Positions 9,691 through 20,148 are shown, numbered from the stretch's first letter. The stretch is DNA of 64,000 nucleotides from Yponomeuta sedellus (GCA_934045075.1 OW203723.1:2124577-2188576); one strand, 5' to 3'. Translations and numbers: made by a program. Notes: generated by a model from the letters alone, not told the origin.

Positions 9691-10086
9691 TCCGAGTGAA
9701 ATTTATAATTTAAGAAATTTATCGATTTCTTCCGCCAACTTTAAGGCTGGACTTCAGTTTACCATCGTGATGAACGGATATTTAGGATAGTTTGCTGAGC
9801 CTCATTGATAGAACATCAAAAGCCCCTTTATTTCTGAACTACTTGTATTTTCGCGCCATCGCGGGTTGTCCCTATTCCAGTGATCAAAACAAGCTTTTTG
9901 TCGATTTTCTTTGAAGGCAGCTCCACTGTCTTCACGCCTCGCTGACGCAATCAGTCTCCGTCACTGCATGATCGGTTATGACAGCGTAGTGGCGTTTGTT
10001 TTACGTAATATGCGAGCATAAAATCCTTCGTCGATCTGAGAATATTTTCGGTCTAAAATGACGAAGGATTTTAAATGACTAAAAAA

Positions 10087-10466
10087 TGAATGAACGAACG
10101 AACGAACGAACGAACGAACGAACGAACGAACGAACAAACGAACGGATGGATGGATGGATGATGGATGGATGTATGGAAGGATGGATGGATGGATGGATGG
10201 ATAGATGGATGGATGGATGAAAGAACGAACGAACGAACGAACGAACGAACGAACGAACGAACGAACGGACGAACGAACGAACGAACGAACGAACGAACGA
10301 ACGAACGAACGAACGAACGAACGAACGAACGAACGAACGAACGAACGAACGAACGAACGAACGAACGAACGAACGAACGAACGAACGAACGAACGAACGA
10401 ACGAACGAACGAACGAACGAACGAACGAACGAACGAACGAACGAACGAATGAATGAATGAATGAAT
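10087..10466 (+). repeat. Compound tetranucleotide array (GAAC/GGAT)
   Basis: About 14 GAAC units are followed by a GGAT/GATG block (10143-10220), then roughly 58 GAAC units with one GGAC interruption, then GAAT units. The long open frames through it only translate the repeat (NERT) and are not genes. Confidence 0.98.
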
Positions 10467-11129
10467 TTTGATGAGATACGTAGGCTACGTTTTGGTCTTG
10501 AAACTGTAAGCAGGATCTGTAAAAGAGATTATTAACTGCATATATTACACTGAGTGTCCGAATGACTGATAACGTTGGACATTCGTTATTGCAATGGACT
10601 CGTCAATTTGTTTCCATCGTTTCATAACATTTTACCGTACGGTCGGCTGAAGGCCGAACAACACTGTTCGTCCATCCGCACGCCGCCATTCCAATCCACT
10701 ACGGTCGGAAAACATTCAGAAAACGTTCATGGAAATCGAAATACGGTCTCATCACGCGAGCCGCACTGTGAAATATCGCTTGGCCTAGGCAGCTCAATGG
10801 TTTGTGGTTTAAACTAGTTTTTGTTTTCATTTCCGTTTCGAAGTTACTTGTAGGCAACTCTGTGTGATTTTGATATTGGTAGCAATGCTACATTTAAGGG
10901 GTATTAGTGATGAGCAAGATTAAATGATAGAGGTGTATGAGAAGAAGGAAGTGGTGAGTCAGTAACATAAGAGAATGGACGGATATGGTCAGAGTCAAAG
11001 ATCTGTTTCGCTTGGCAAGAAACGAAAAAGAATAGAAATTGAGATAACAGCAAATCTCTTTTGCTGGAAAGGCACAGGAAGAAGAAGAAGGAGGGATAAA
11101 ATCACTATTCGACCGGTATAATGGACTTG
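10467..11129. other. Unassigned spacer
   Basis: Moderately GC-balanced at 10570-10820, otherwise AT-rich. One 80-codon frame at 10575-10817 shows no domain that I recognise. Confidence 0.3.
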
Positions 11130-11515
11130 TATAACTAATTTAAAAACCTATTTAGAGGCTAAAAATTCCACCCAAATTCAACCCGTAACCTCTGGCTAAC
11201 CATACCAGCGCTCTCCCAACTGAGCTAATGGGCGACTTTCTGGCATAAGTGAAATTTTGAACCTCTTTACAATACTCTCTGTATTACGTGCAGGCAGCAA
11301 CATCTGGCTTAAGTATTTGCATCACTTACAGCCCCGAGTACCTACTTTGCAGTTAGGTTTTACACCGGAATGACATCGCTGTACCCACATGATTATATTA
11401 TTTTTAATGCACTAACCCGTGCGAAGGACAATTTTAAAAACCCATTTTTGAGAATGTTTAGCCTCTTAATAGGTTTTTAAAATTGTACTTAGCACGGGTT
11501 AGTGCATTAAAAAGA
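11130..11515 (-). mobile_element. Family C repeat with inverted right end
   Basis: Minus-strand unit: TIR-like ACCTATTTAGAGGCTAAAAA, B box, A box (GAGCTAATGGGCGAC complement), GTACCTACTTTGCAGTTAGG and TTTTAATGCACTAACCCGTG. It then turns into the plus-strand version of the same end (TTTAGCCTCTTAATAGG... GCACGGGTTAGTGCATTAAA), so the right border is palindromic. Confidence 0.8.
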
Positions 11516-11792
11516 ATATAATCGTATAGCTGTTATGTTAACAATATTTTGAGACTTGTTTTTTACTGTATGATAAACAGTATTATTAATCACTAGACAA
11601 TAATGGTACGACATATTTGTACATACAAACGGAATTACGATAACGATGAAAAATGCTTTTTATTGTGATAAATGGTTAAATATCTGTCGTTCAATATGGG
11701 TTTACAAACAAGTTAACAAGTTTAGTAGTAATGAAGAATAACTCAAGTGGCTGACAATAAGTAAATTTGATGTTAAAATTCGTTATATGAAC

Positions 11793-11880
11793 TCCACCAG
11801 TCCGGACTTAGCCCTCGTGGAGTATGGCCTAACCTTCCTGCGACGCAGGAACAGACCCGTGTACCAGAAATGGGGATAGT
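11793..11880 (+). mobile_element. 5S-derived SINE (family A), short fragment
   Basis: Contains GTGGAGTATGGCCTAACC, the TGCGACGCAGGAA block and ACAGACCCGTG. Both ends are missing. Confidence 0.7.
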
Positions 11881-12424
11881 ACCGCAACTCCAAGTTGTAT
11901 AAAACGTTATTTTCCGCTCTTTAAGTGCGTCCGAAGAGCGTCAAAAAGAAGTTTTCTTCTTCTTCAGGCTATATTATGTAGTCTACTGCTAGACATAAGG
12001 AAGTTTTCACTTCAAAAATATTCCCGTTTGAAATGATCTAGGGAATCCATCTATTGGGATTGACCGAAAAAGATCGAACCCACCAATAACTTAGCCTTTC
12101 TGATAAGATTAGTTCACCTACGCCCGAAGCCAACCAACCGAATCGGCTTACGATTCTGTAACATACCAATACTTCTCTTCTCTCTTTGAAATTCAATATT
12201 GCTTGTTACGTCTGTATTTTTGCACGCGTGACCTTTGACGTAGCCAATGGCAAGGTCGGTCAACTAATATCGTCGAGCCCAGCTGATGTCCTATCCGATA
12301 GCAATATAGGTGGAGGGGCGACTTTTTTATTTAAAGTTACGCACTGTGGACACTATCCTAAATACTGACAGTAGCTACAAATGATACTTCATTTTAAAGA
12401 TACCTTTAAGGGCAGTAAATATTA
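11881..12424. other. Unassigned spacer
   Basis: No recognisable gene. A fragment near 11965-12005 (CTTCTTCTTCAGGCTATATT) is the 3' tip of a family B SINE or RTE LINE. Confidence 0.35.
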
Positions 12425-12805
12425 TGCAAAATGAAAAGGTTTTATTCAAAGTAGCGCAGAATCTGCGGCTTAATGAACGTTAAGCAATGTATACAGTTCA
12501 ATTCAAACTAGGTGTCCATTTTAAAAAACCTAGATAATTTTGGAGAAAAAAATGGACGAAAAAACTACAATGTTAGTCTTTTCAATGTCCTTAATTAAAA
12601 CATTTTACATAATTATTATAAAACGTAGAACTCATACATTGTACTGCCCTCACACATGCACTCTGGAGGACCTAACAAAGGCCAACGCTGCTGCAATTGC
12701 AGTAGCCAACTATTGGGCAGGAAAAATATAGACTGGTCGAATCGCTGACACGAAAAGAAGGAGAATTGTACTGGCTTTAATTCCAGACCTCATTGTCATC
12801 TAGAT
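12425..12805 (-). mobile_element. CR1/Jockey-group LINE, 3' end (copy 2)
   Basis: The minus strand reproduces the 3' untranslated region of the LINE at 46233-49345 (AATAAAACCTTTTCATTTTG end, GTCCATTTTTTTCTCC block) and, near 12768-12805, the codons for YLDDN at the protein carboxyl end. Sequence between 12615 and 12765 is not shared with the 46-kb copy. Confidence 0.75.
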
Positions 12806-12869
12806 AATCCTTTATGTTTTGTTTTGCTATATTTGTTTTGTTACCTTTAAATGCCCCACCGCTGATCAC

Positions 12870-13012
12870 AGACCTTTTCTCAGAGAGAGCCTATGGGTTT
12901 AGTTACCGATTTCAAGCGCGGGGGTATTTAAACACCTCAGATACTCAGGTTTCCTCGCGATGTTTTCCTACACCGTTAGCGAGTAGTATTGCTACAATAA
13001 ATTTACAAATGT
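12870..13012 (-). mobile_element. tRNA SINE-type repeat fragment
   Basis: Contains TTCTCAGAGAGAGCC, TTCAAGCGCGGGGGT and GGTTTCCTCGCGATGTTTTC, a repeat body also seen at 58375-58530 and, inverted, at 18850-18985. The tRNA head is absent. Confidence 0.5.
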
Positions 13013-13026
13013 ACATAACATAAAAC

Positions 13027-13384
13027 TTCTTCTTCAGGATATATTAGTCCACTGCTGGACATAGCCGTCCCCTAATGAGCGCTATAGCCCAACTTGTGCC
13101 ATCATTGGGGGGTAATGCCCATAATCCCCACGCTGGGCATGCGGGTTGGGGATCGCAGTTTGGTAGAATTGTACTGCAGGGGGCGCTGCTGCCCACCCCC
13201 TGGTTTGTGTCCCTTAGTCGCCTTTTACGACACCCGCGGGAAGAATTTGGGTTGGTGCTATTCTCTAGGCCGACACCACACAGTAACATAAAACACAAAG
13301 TCATTGGTACACGCCCGCACTGGAAATCGAACCTGGGTCTCTTGCTTTCGAGTCTATTGTCTCCCCACTGGGCTACCACCATTG
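13027..13384 (-). mobile_element. RTE-tailed tRNA SINE (family B), full length
   Basis: On the minus strand it opens with GGTGGTAGCCCAGTGGGGAG (A box) and CCAGGTTCGATTTCC (B box), the pol III promoter of a tRNA-derived SINE. The body carries GTCGGCCTAGAGAATAGCAC and GTACAATTCTACCAAACTGC. The end, GGCTATGTCCAGCAGTGGAC plus a GAAGAAG tail, equals the RTE LINE 3' end at 43050-43110. About 358 bp. It is the best reference copy in the window. Confidence 0.9.
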
Positions 13385-13539
13385 TATGACGTGACATGAT
13401 CATCCATCCATACCATCGTATTACGAATATTTTCTTATTGTAAAAACAATAAGAAACATCGAAACGTATAAAAAAAAATGTTTTTGTGGTTGGGTTATTA
13501 GGTGGGGGACAATTTTGAACTCTTAGACCAGTTTTAATG

Positions 13540-13690
13540 GTCTTCCTAACCCGCTAGCGAGTGGTAGTGCTGTTGTAGCAGCAATTACACTCACTAGCTG
13601 TGACGGAAGACATCGTGAAGAAATCTAGTTTCCATCATACTTCAGCGCCTTCTACGTACAATGGCCTAACTATGAGGAAGTGCAGAATCC
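13540..13690 (+). mobile_element. tRNA SINE (family D) body fragment
   Basis: Diverged copy: GACGGAAGACATCGTGAAGA, TTCAGCGCCTTCTACGTACA and CCTAACTATGAGGAAGTGC match the body of 59290-59550. No tRNA head remains. Confidence 0.5.
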
Positions 13691-13989
13691 CCTATTTGAC
13701 ACGTATCAAATTTGACGCGATAAATGTATTTTTCTTATAGTATTTAACGTAAGAAACCGAAATATATTGATTTTGCTAAGTAAGTATGCAAGATGGCTGC
13801 AACATTTGCAAAGTAAAAAACTTTTTTCTTCGTTTGATTCGTAACGGCGAAAACGCTATCCGCCATCTTGAAACCATCTAAAGCATGTAAACAAACATCT
13901 TTCAGCCAGAGCCAGTGGACATTGATTATTATAGGACTTACATCAAAGTGATCTTCACATAAATACACCCGAGTTTCAATTGATAAAGA

Positions 13990-14110
13990 GTTTAGTTTAG
14001 TTTATACTTTATTGTACACGAAAAAAACAAAAAAAGAAATACAATTAAAGAAAATACATGTACAAAGGCGAGCTTATCTCTGTAAGAGATTTCTTCCAGC
14101 AAACCTTGAA
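13990..14110 (-). mobile_element. Retroposon 3' tail with TTTAG repeats
   Basis: GTTTAGTTTAGTTTA, then ACTTTATTGTACACG, AAAGGCGAGCTTATCTCTGT and TTTCTTCCAGCAAACC. It is the inverted counterpart of the tail at 31259-31395. Confidence 0.6.
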
Positions 14111-14159
14111 GAGTCGGGGTCTCTTTTGGCAAGTTTAAGCAAAGTTTTTCGAATGTTAA

Positions 14160-14455
14160 TTTCACTGGGTATACGAATCCACAACTTCCCGGGGGTCTTT
14201 ATTGACGTGTTTTTTCATTCTCGAATGTAATAATTATAATTGGTATATTTTGGATGTAAATTCGATGAAATCATGCTTGCGTTGTTGTTATTTCACTATG
14301 CTCCGAGATCACTTACAGAAAATTGAATGTCAAACTTTGTTTACAATTTTTTGGACTTCAATCCATAGACAAAAATGGCTGACCGCGGTTTTTGGCTGTT
14401 TAGGAAAATAAAATTTTAAAATATGTTTTTATGTTGCTTTTAGGTCCTCAAAGAA
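14160..14455 (+). repeat. Interspersed repeat, copy without SINE insertion
   Basis: This ~300-bp unclassified repeat (AATCCACAACTTCCCGGGGG ... AAAAATGGCTGACCGCGG ... GTTGCTTTTAGGTCC) is also at 52543-53215, where a family A SINE interrupts it. At 14257-14270 the target sequence GATGTAAATTCGATG is uninterrupted. Confidence 0.75.
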
Positions 14456-14762
14456 TATACTTAAATATTTTTTGGTCTAATGGAAGAGTTATTTACCGTT
14501 TAAGACTTACTTGAAAAGAGAGTCAAATAGCGGATTCTCTAGCGCTCAAGGTCGTGAATGAAACTGGGGCTATTTCTTGGCCAAGTATTAATAGGTATTG
14601 ATATAACCTTCTATCAGAAGCTAGGGGTGAGCTATCAATCTGACATTTAGCTTTATGTGAGGAGGTTGGCCGGTCTGTAGGCACTTAGCTTATTACGCTA
14701 GGCATGTACTTAGGTTTTGAAGCCCGTGATTGGAATGTTCTTGCGTTTAGACACAAGCCTTT

Positions 14763-14950
14763 GTGCGTTGCACCTTTCTACTTACTTTCTGTATTGCACC
14801 GACTAACCGACTGTCTCATTTCTTTTTTGTCTCGTCTATGGTTGCCTGCAAGAAATTGCTTTTAATAATAAGGCCGCCATTTGTACTATATTTTTGTATA
14901 ATTTCCGTTACTGTAATTTCTGTGTACAGTAAAGAATATTGTATCTAAAT
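14763..14950 (+). mobile_element. Retroposon 3' end, GGCCGCC type
   Basis: Plus-strand tail: GGTTGCCTGCAAGAAATTGC, AATAAGGCCGCCATTTGTAC, TTCTGTGTACAGTAAAGAAT and a TATCTAAATATC end. It matches 21640-21815 closely. Confidence 0.65.
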
Positions 14951-15344
14951 ATCTACCTATTTATTTATCGCCATATAAACATATATAAGTCGTATATTGG
15001 TATCGAGCAAAAAGCGGCAAAAAATCTAGTTTGTTGTTACAGCCGTGATCTGTTACAAGTTCAAGACCGAGTTTAAAAATAAAAATGTATTGATGTCCAC
15101 ATAGGCTACGTCGTAAAGTACAGAGAAAGAAAATCACACACATCAAAACACACTAAGGGTGCCATGTCCATGCGGCGGCAAAACGGCCTCAGGCTCAGTA
15201 ATTGCTGCGGGTTCGTTGCCTACAGCACTGATTTTCAGCAAGGGCCTGGTCCAGTCCATAACATAAACCCAACGGGATAGGCAAAGACTAGGATCTGCCA
15301 CGTGCCACGATACTGGCAGATTAGATCTCTTAGCGACCTGATCG

Positions 15345-15672
15345 CTTCGATATCAACCCTTGCATGCTCCCACTGCCAGGGCCTGTGTCTCTTCCTGCAT
15401 CGCAGGAAGGGTAGGTCATACTCCACTACCAGGGCCAAGTTCGGATTGGTGGAGGATTGTAAGATCGTGGCGGGCATTATTGTCAGAAGTTATCAAGCCA
15501 CCCATAAGATCTCTGACATGGCTTAGCGACTGCCATTACTTGACAGCCGGCACCAACGGCTTAACGTGCCTTGCTAAGCACAGAAGCACTCGGAAAATAT
15601 GCCACTAGCGGTAGTGACGGGAGGTCACCCATCCAACACCTGACCGTGCAGGCTGATGCTTAACTTAAGTGT
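15345..15672 (-). mobile_element. 5S-derived SINE (family A)
   Basis: Minus-strand copy with tail ATATCAACCCTTGCATG, TGCATCGCAGGAAGGGTAGG, CCACTAGCGGTAGTGACGGG and a decayed 5S-like head (CCATCCAACACCTGACC). It stops before the extreme 5' end. Confidence 0.8.
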
Positions 15673-15947
15673 TTGCATTAAAAAGTTAAAATTACTTTGC
15701 TAAATTCCGCCAAAAATCCCACAAGCACCATGCGGTTAGCTAATGCACCGCCCTCCCTCCCACTTTTTCAAGCAGAAGCAAGACACGAACACACCACTAC
15801 CAAAACCAATACTTGTGTGAGAAAACACGCGTCGCGTTTCGCCTCTAACACGAGGCATCCTCAGGCTCAGGGAGTTTTACCACAGTCTTAAATGGGCAGA
15901 GATTTTTCTTTAAGCAACACCACCAGTAAAACATTCCATAATATGTC

Positions 15948-16185
15948 ATTTTGACAACCTCGGTGGCGCAGCGGTTTGGCACGCTGACTGTAAAACCGAA
16001 GGTCTCGGTTTCGATCCCCGGCCGGGTCAAACTAGGAAACGAACTTTTCTAGTTTGTCTCGGGTCTTGGACGTTATCTATGTATTTATTGTATTAAATCT
16101 ATCGTCCAGTTAGCACATATGACACAAGTCATTAAGTTGTACTTAGTATAGGGCTAACGAGATCTGTGTAATATGTTCATGAATA
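15948..16185 (+). mobile_element. tRNA-derived SINE (family E)
   Basis: The head has A box TGGCGCAGCGGTTTGG and B box GGTTTCGATCCCCGGCCGGG, followed by a body with CTAGTTTGTCTCGGGTCTTG, GTATTAAATCTATCGTCC and GTACTTAGTATAGGGCTAAC. A 5'-truncated inverted copy lies inside the hAT element at 62669-62808. It is a repeat and not a tRNA gene, because both copies share the non-tRNA body. Confidence 0.8.
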
Positions 16186-16191
16186 TTTATT

Positions 16192-16432
16192 TGCGATTGC
16201 AACCCTGCATGTCCCCACTGCTGGGGCACGGGTCTCTTCCTGCATTGCAGGAAAGTTAGGCCATACTCCACCACGGGGGCCAAGTCCGGGTTGGTGGAGG
16301 TTTGTAAGACAGTGGCGGGCCTTACTGTCAGAAGTTATCAAGCCGCCCATAAGGTCTCTGACATGGCTTAACGACTGCCATTACATGACAGCCGGCACCC
16401 ACGGCTTAACGTGCCTTGCGAGGCACGGTTTA
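16192..16432 (-). mobile_element. 5S-derived SINE (family A), 5'-truncated
   Basis: Minus-strand 3' part from the AACCCTGCATGTCCCC tail to TGCCTTGCGAGGCACGG. The 5S-like head is missing. Confidence 0.8.
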
Positions 16433-16660
16433 TTTATTTATTTACAATAGGACTGCCTGCATTGCATAGTGAAGGGCCAGCTGTAGAAAGTGGTGTGAAT
16501 GGGATGTTAAGGAGTAGGTTTTGGGCGAAGAGTAAGGATATGAGAGTAGAGAAGTAACTCGAAGCGCTCTTTTGAATTGGAAGGAGTTAAACACTTTATT
16601 GACAGTATCTACCCCGCTGCCCTACGTGTTACTTTGACCCAAGTTTTCGTGATCTACTGT

Positions 16661-16992
16661 TGATATCAACACTTTGTATACCCCCAATGCTAGGGTACGG
16701 ATCTTTTCCTACACCGCAGGAAGGCTAGTCCACACTTCACCACGGAGGCCAAGTTCGGATTGGTGGAGGATTGTGAGACTGGCGGCCTTACTCTCAGAAG
16801 TTATCAAGCTGCCGATAATGCCTCTGATATGGCTTAAAGACTGCCATTAAATGACAAGCGGCACCAACGCATTTACGTGCCTTGCAAAGCATGAAAGCAC
16901 TCGGAAAAAATGCCACTAGCGGTAGTCACGGTATGGTTTCCCATCCTGCACCTGACCACACCTGTTGTTGCTTAACCCACGTGATTAATTAC
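16661..16992 (-). mobile_element. 5S-derived SINE (family A)
   Basis: Minus-strand, diverged copy including the head: CATCCTGCACCTGACCAC and GTTGTTGCTTAACCCACG are the complement of the 5S-like box region. It adjoins a family C repeat at 16995. Confidence 0.8.
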
Positions 16993-16994
16993 AC

Positions 16995-17235
16995 ATTTTT
17001 TTTATTTTTAATGCACTAACCCATGCTAAGGACATTTTTTAAAACCTATCACCAATATCTGTACGTAATACAGAGAATAGTGTAAAGAGGTTCGATATTT
17101 CACTGATGCCGGTGAGTCGCATATTAGCTCAGTTGGAAAGAGCGCAGGCACGGATAGCCAGAGGTCGCGGGTTCGAATCCCGGCATGGGTGGAATTTTTT
17201 AGCCTCTAAATAGGTTTTTAAAATTGTCCTAACCA
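16995..17235 (+). mobile_element. Family C repeat with both inverted ends
   Basis: The left end TTTTAATGCACTAACCCATG and ACATTTTTTAAAACCTATC mirrors the right end GCCTCTAAATAGGTTTTTAA. Between them are the conserved leader GTACGTAATACAGAGAATAG and the tRNA-like core (TTAGCTCAGTTGG, CGGGTTCGAATCCCGGC). It shows most simply that the tRNA-like promoter is enclosed by inverted terminal sequences. Confidence 0.8.
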
Positions 17236-17394
17236 CGTGATTAATTCCAATGACGCTTCACCCTTCTCTGCTAACAGTTGTTAGTTGTAGGCACTAAGGC
17301 CAATTGACAACACATTAACAGCTGTCAGTAGATTAACACATGGTTAATGCTCGAGAAACTTGGTGTAACAAAAAAAACTGTATTTGCATTGATA

Positions 17395-17700
17395 AAAAAC
17401 TGTATTTGCATTTACTCGTTTAATTTTACAATTTTCCGATGTTTCGGCACCGTGCCTTTGGGCCCAGAAGCGTTAGGTGACGAGCGTCTTTTTGAAAGCA
17501 TTAACTGTTAGTTTACTACCTTCGGCCAAAATTACAAAAGAAAATTATGAAGTTACGTTCCAAACAAGGCAAACCAAATTATTTTATATAAAGTCAACAA
17601 TATTGATTATTAGTAATTGAAATTAAAATTAAATCTATAAACCAATTATTTTACATGAACTCAAAAATATTGAGTGTAACACCGAAAACGCTTTTTAGTC
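17395..17700 (-). mobile_element. Penelope-like element, 3' untranslated end
   Basis: Same minus-strand sequence as 1-340 and 27383-27714 (TTTCGGCACCGTGCC block, ATTATGAAGTTACGTTCC). Non-coding fragment. Confidence 0.7.
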
Positions 17701-18440
17701 GGATGTGGCCAAAGACCGTTAAACCTAGTCTAAGGCCTACGTCGGTTCTCAAACCATCATAACCCAATCACGAAACCCACATTTTTCATTGGTTTCAATT
17801 TGGATATCGGTATTGATTCCAATCACTCGATTCCGCTAGACCGCGAGCGACTTTTGTTTATAGTTCTTACAGTATTCCTATTCGTGAATAGAAAGTCCCG
17901 GCAAAGTTCTCCAGGAACTTTCTAAAGCGCCGTAAAATCTCGGAAGAGATCACGAGTTCCCCGCGTCTACCCAATTTATCTAACTTCCCCGCCCCCCTTT
18001 CCACAGAAGTTGCTCGCCGTCCAATAATGAAGTGGACTCCTTTTCATTTTAGCGAGAGGAAATTTCATTAATCATTTTTTCTCCCCGCTTTCTATCTCGA
18101 TACTTTCGCGGGATCTCTGGCTTTGAAACAAACGTAGGTTTTCGCGTAGAGTGCTCAGCGTTTTGTGTTCGCTTAGCTATGCTGTTTAGTTTGGCCCGGT
18201 TTTACCGACCGAGCTGATCCTGGTTAGTCCTCGGTTGGGATCATTTGCGATAGGATTTTCGTTATATTACACCGACGTAAAATTGGACTAGATTAAAGTA
18301 AATTGTCAAGGTACTTTTTGTGAAAAGCTTATTAGTTGTTACGAGTTCCCATTTTATTAACACAATTTACGGTAAGCCTTTAATTGTGTTTTATAAGTAA
18401 ATTTAAGTTTTTTTTAAAGTAGCCTCTAAACGCCTCGCTG
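17701..18440 (+). other. Promoter-like or first-exon-like single-copy stretch
   Basis: This stretch has no repeat partner in the window and is richer in GC than its surroundings. A consensus splice donor, ACGGTAAGCC, occurs at 18368-18377 after a tract without retroposon motifs. A non-coding first exon of a host gene is possible, but nothing here encodes a recognisable protein and no TATA box is evident. Confidence 0.25.
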
Positions 18441-18509
18441 CAGAGTACAGGCATTGTCTCAAAAAACGAGTATCAGCTTAGTACGAATTAATTAATATTA
18501 ATGTCCCAA

Positions 18510-18850
18510 TCGAGTAATTGGAATCAATCACTTGGTTAAGCAACAACAGGCGCGGTCAGGTACAGGATAGGTGAGCGACCCGTGACTACCGCTAGTGGCA
18601 TTTTTCGGAGCTCTTCCGTGCTTCGCAAGGCACGTTAAGCCGTTGGTGCCGGCTCTCATGTAATGGTAGTCGTTAAGCCATGTAAGAGGCCTTATTAGAT
18701 GCTTGATAACTGACGGTAATGCTCGCCACTGTCTTACAATCCTCCACCAACCCGGACTGGGCCCCGTGGTGGAGTATGGCCTAACCTCCCTGCGATGCAG
18801 GAAGAGACCCGTGCCCCGGCACTGGGGACATACAAGGGTTGATATCAATA
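18510..18850 (+). mobile_element. 5S-derived SINE (family A), nearly complete
   Basis: It begins CGAGTAATTGGAATCAATC and contains the 5S-like GTTAAGCAACAACAGGCGCG, GTACAGGATAGGTGAGCG, then the usual body and tail GGACATACAAGGGTTGATAT. Only the first ~25 bp of the consensus are missing. Confidence 0.85.
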
Positions 18851-18985
18851 TCGAATGTCTGAAGTGTTCGAAAACCTCAGAGCTTGAAATAGCCAGTCCG
18901 CGGTGGGCACGCGTGGTGACTATGCCCATACTCTCTCGTTCTGACAGAAGGCCTGTGCCCTACAATGGGACGTATGTAGTCTCCA
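18850..18985 (+). mobile_element. tRNA SINE-type repeat fragment
   Basis: AGCTTGAAATAGCCAGTCCG, GGGCACGCGTGGTGACTATG and CCTGTGCCCTACAATGGGAC are the complement of the body seen at 58375-58450. Head absent. Confidence 0.5.
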
Positions 18986-19054
18986 TATAAAAAAAAAACT
19001 ATTTTAAGCCGCAACTCCAAATTACTAGTGGTATTTAGTGTTAGTTTAGATGTT

Positions 19055-19165
19055 TATACTCTTTTTAATGCACTTACCCATGCTAAAGACAATTTTAAAA
19101 ACCTATTAAGAGGCTTATCCCGGCATGGGTGGAATTTTTAGCCTCTAAATAGGTTCTTAATTGTA
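19055..19165 (+). mobile_element. Family C repeat with internal deletion
   Basis: The left end TTTTTAATGCACTTACCCAT and AACCTATTAAGAGGCTT join directly to CCCGGCATGGGTGGAATTTT and TTTAGCCTCTAAATAGG. The core between the terminus and the B box is gone. Confidence 0.7.
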
Positions 19166-19275
19166 GATTGTTATAATTAATACTTTTTCTTTTTGAAAAA
19201 GTGCCGAAACGTTGGAAAATTGTATAAAATGTAATAAACGAGCATAAATCCGTATAAAAACCGTTTTAATTATGT
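19166..19275 (+). mobile_element. Penelope-like element, extreme 3' end
   Basis: Plus-strand GAAAAAGTGCCGAAACGTTG then AAACGAGCATAAATCCGTAT, the same end that borders 1-60 and 27383-27445. Confidence 0.7.
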
Positions 19276-20148
19276 CTACTGCTCGTGTTAACCTCAGAAA
19301 TAGATTGTTAACCAAGGGCTGTATGACATCAATTGGATATGAGGTTTTTGGCGCCCGAGCGCAGCGAGCGCTGTAGCGAATTAGCCCGAGTATGCAATTG
19401 AAGCTTACACCCGAGGTAAACACTCTGCTTTATATCGATTGTGAGGTAAGTAAAAAGCAGGAAAGCAGTTTGACTTTTTTTTGACTTGACATTATTCAAA
19501 ACCTTTGAGAAAGAACTGCAAAACACGAAAAAAAATTACTTTCGCGCCTAGCTAGTCGACTGATTCTTTCACTCTTCACGATTTTATGGCACGCAAGCGC
19601 GTCAAATCGTGCTGGCCAGTTTGATTTTTAAATCGATTTCAATTAACATAAGATGTGGCTGCGAAACAAATAGTTCGATATTTAAAATAAAATCTTCATA
19701 AATTCTAATATAAATTGTCTCGATTCCAATCCGAGTAAATAATCGATACCGAGAAAAAAAATATTAACTTTTAAAAAATATTCTTCTTGCAGTATGAGTA
19801 TGACAGTTCTTTTTTCAAATCCCAAAACCTATTCTGTAATGATATCCATACACCCCGGCATTCTTACAGAGCAAGAGATATGTAATAGTAGATTATGCAT
19901 TAAGGGAATAAAACCATGTATTACGTCATGGGCGGTATATTGAACCCTGAGCGGAGCGAAGGACTCCGAGTTAACTCCCGAGCGCAGCGAGGGAGTTAAA
20001 TTTTAACTCCTGAGCGAAGCGAGGGAGTTATGTAGAGTCCTGAGTGAAGCCAGGGGTTCATACCGCCCGAGACTAAGACATGTTTTATTCCAGAGGTGAA
20101 TACTCTACTTTTCACACCATCTGGGAGACAATAAAATTTTTCTTTTTT
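19276..20148. repeat. GAGCGNAGCGAG-module region
   Basis: Short modules of the form GAGCGCAGCGAG, GAGCGGAGCGAA and GAGCGAAGCGAG recur at about 19356, 19950, 19981 and 20012, the later ones next to GGGAGTTAA. Inverted GGGCGGTAT / ATACCGCCC-like ends bound 19930-20071. No coding frame is recognised. Confidence 0.45.

Noticed and set aside
10165..10456. Open frames of 83-95 codons reading NERT repeats
   Set aside because: They are translations of the GAAC tetranucleotide array, open only because no stop occurs in that repeat.
13044..13403. 119-codon minus-strand frame and the 104-codon plus-strand frame
   Set aside because: Both lie within the family B SINE and have no protein relatives beyond other copies of the SINE.
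18528..18929. 133-codon minus-strand frame and similar frames at 15360, 28328, 44002 and 52694
   Set aside because: All are antisense or sense translations of family A SINE copies; they share peptides only because the SINE repeats.
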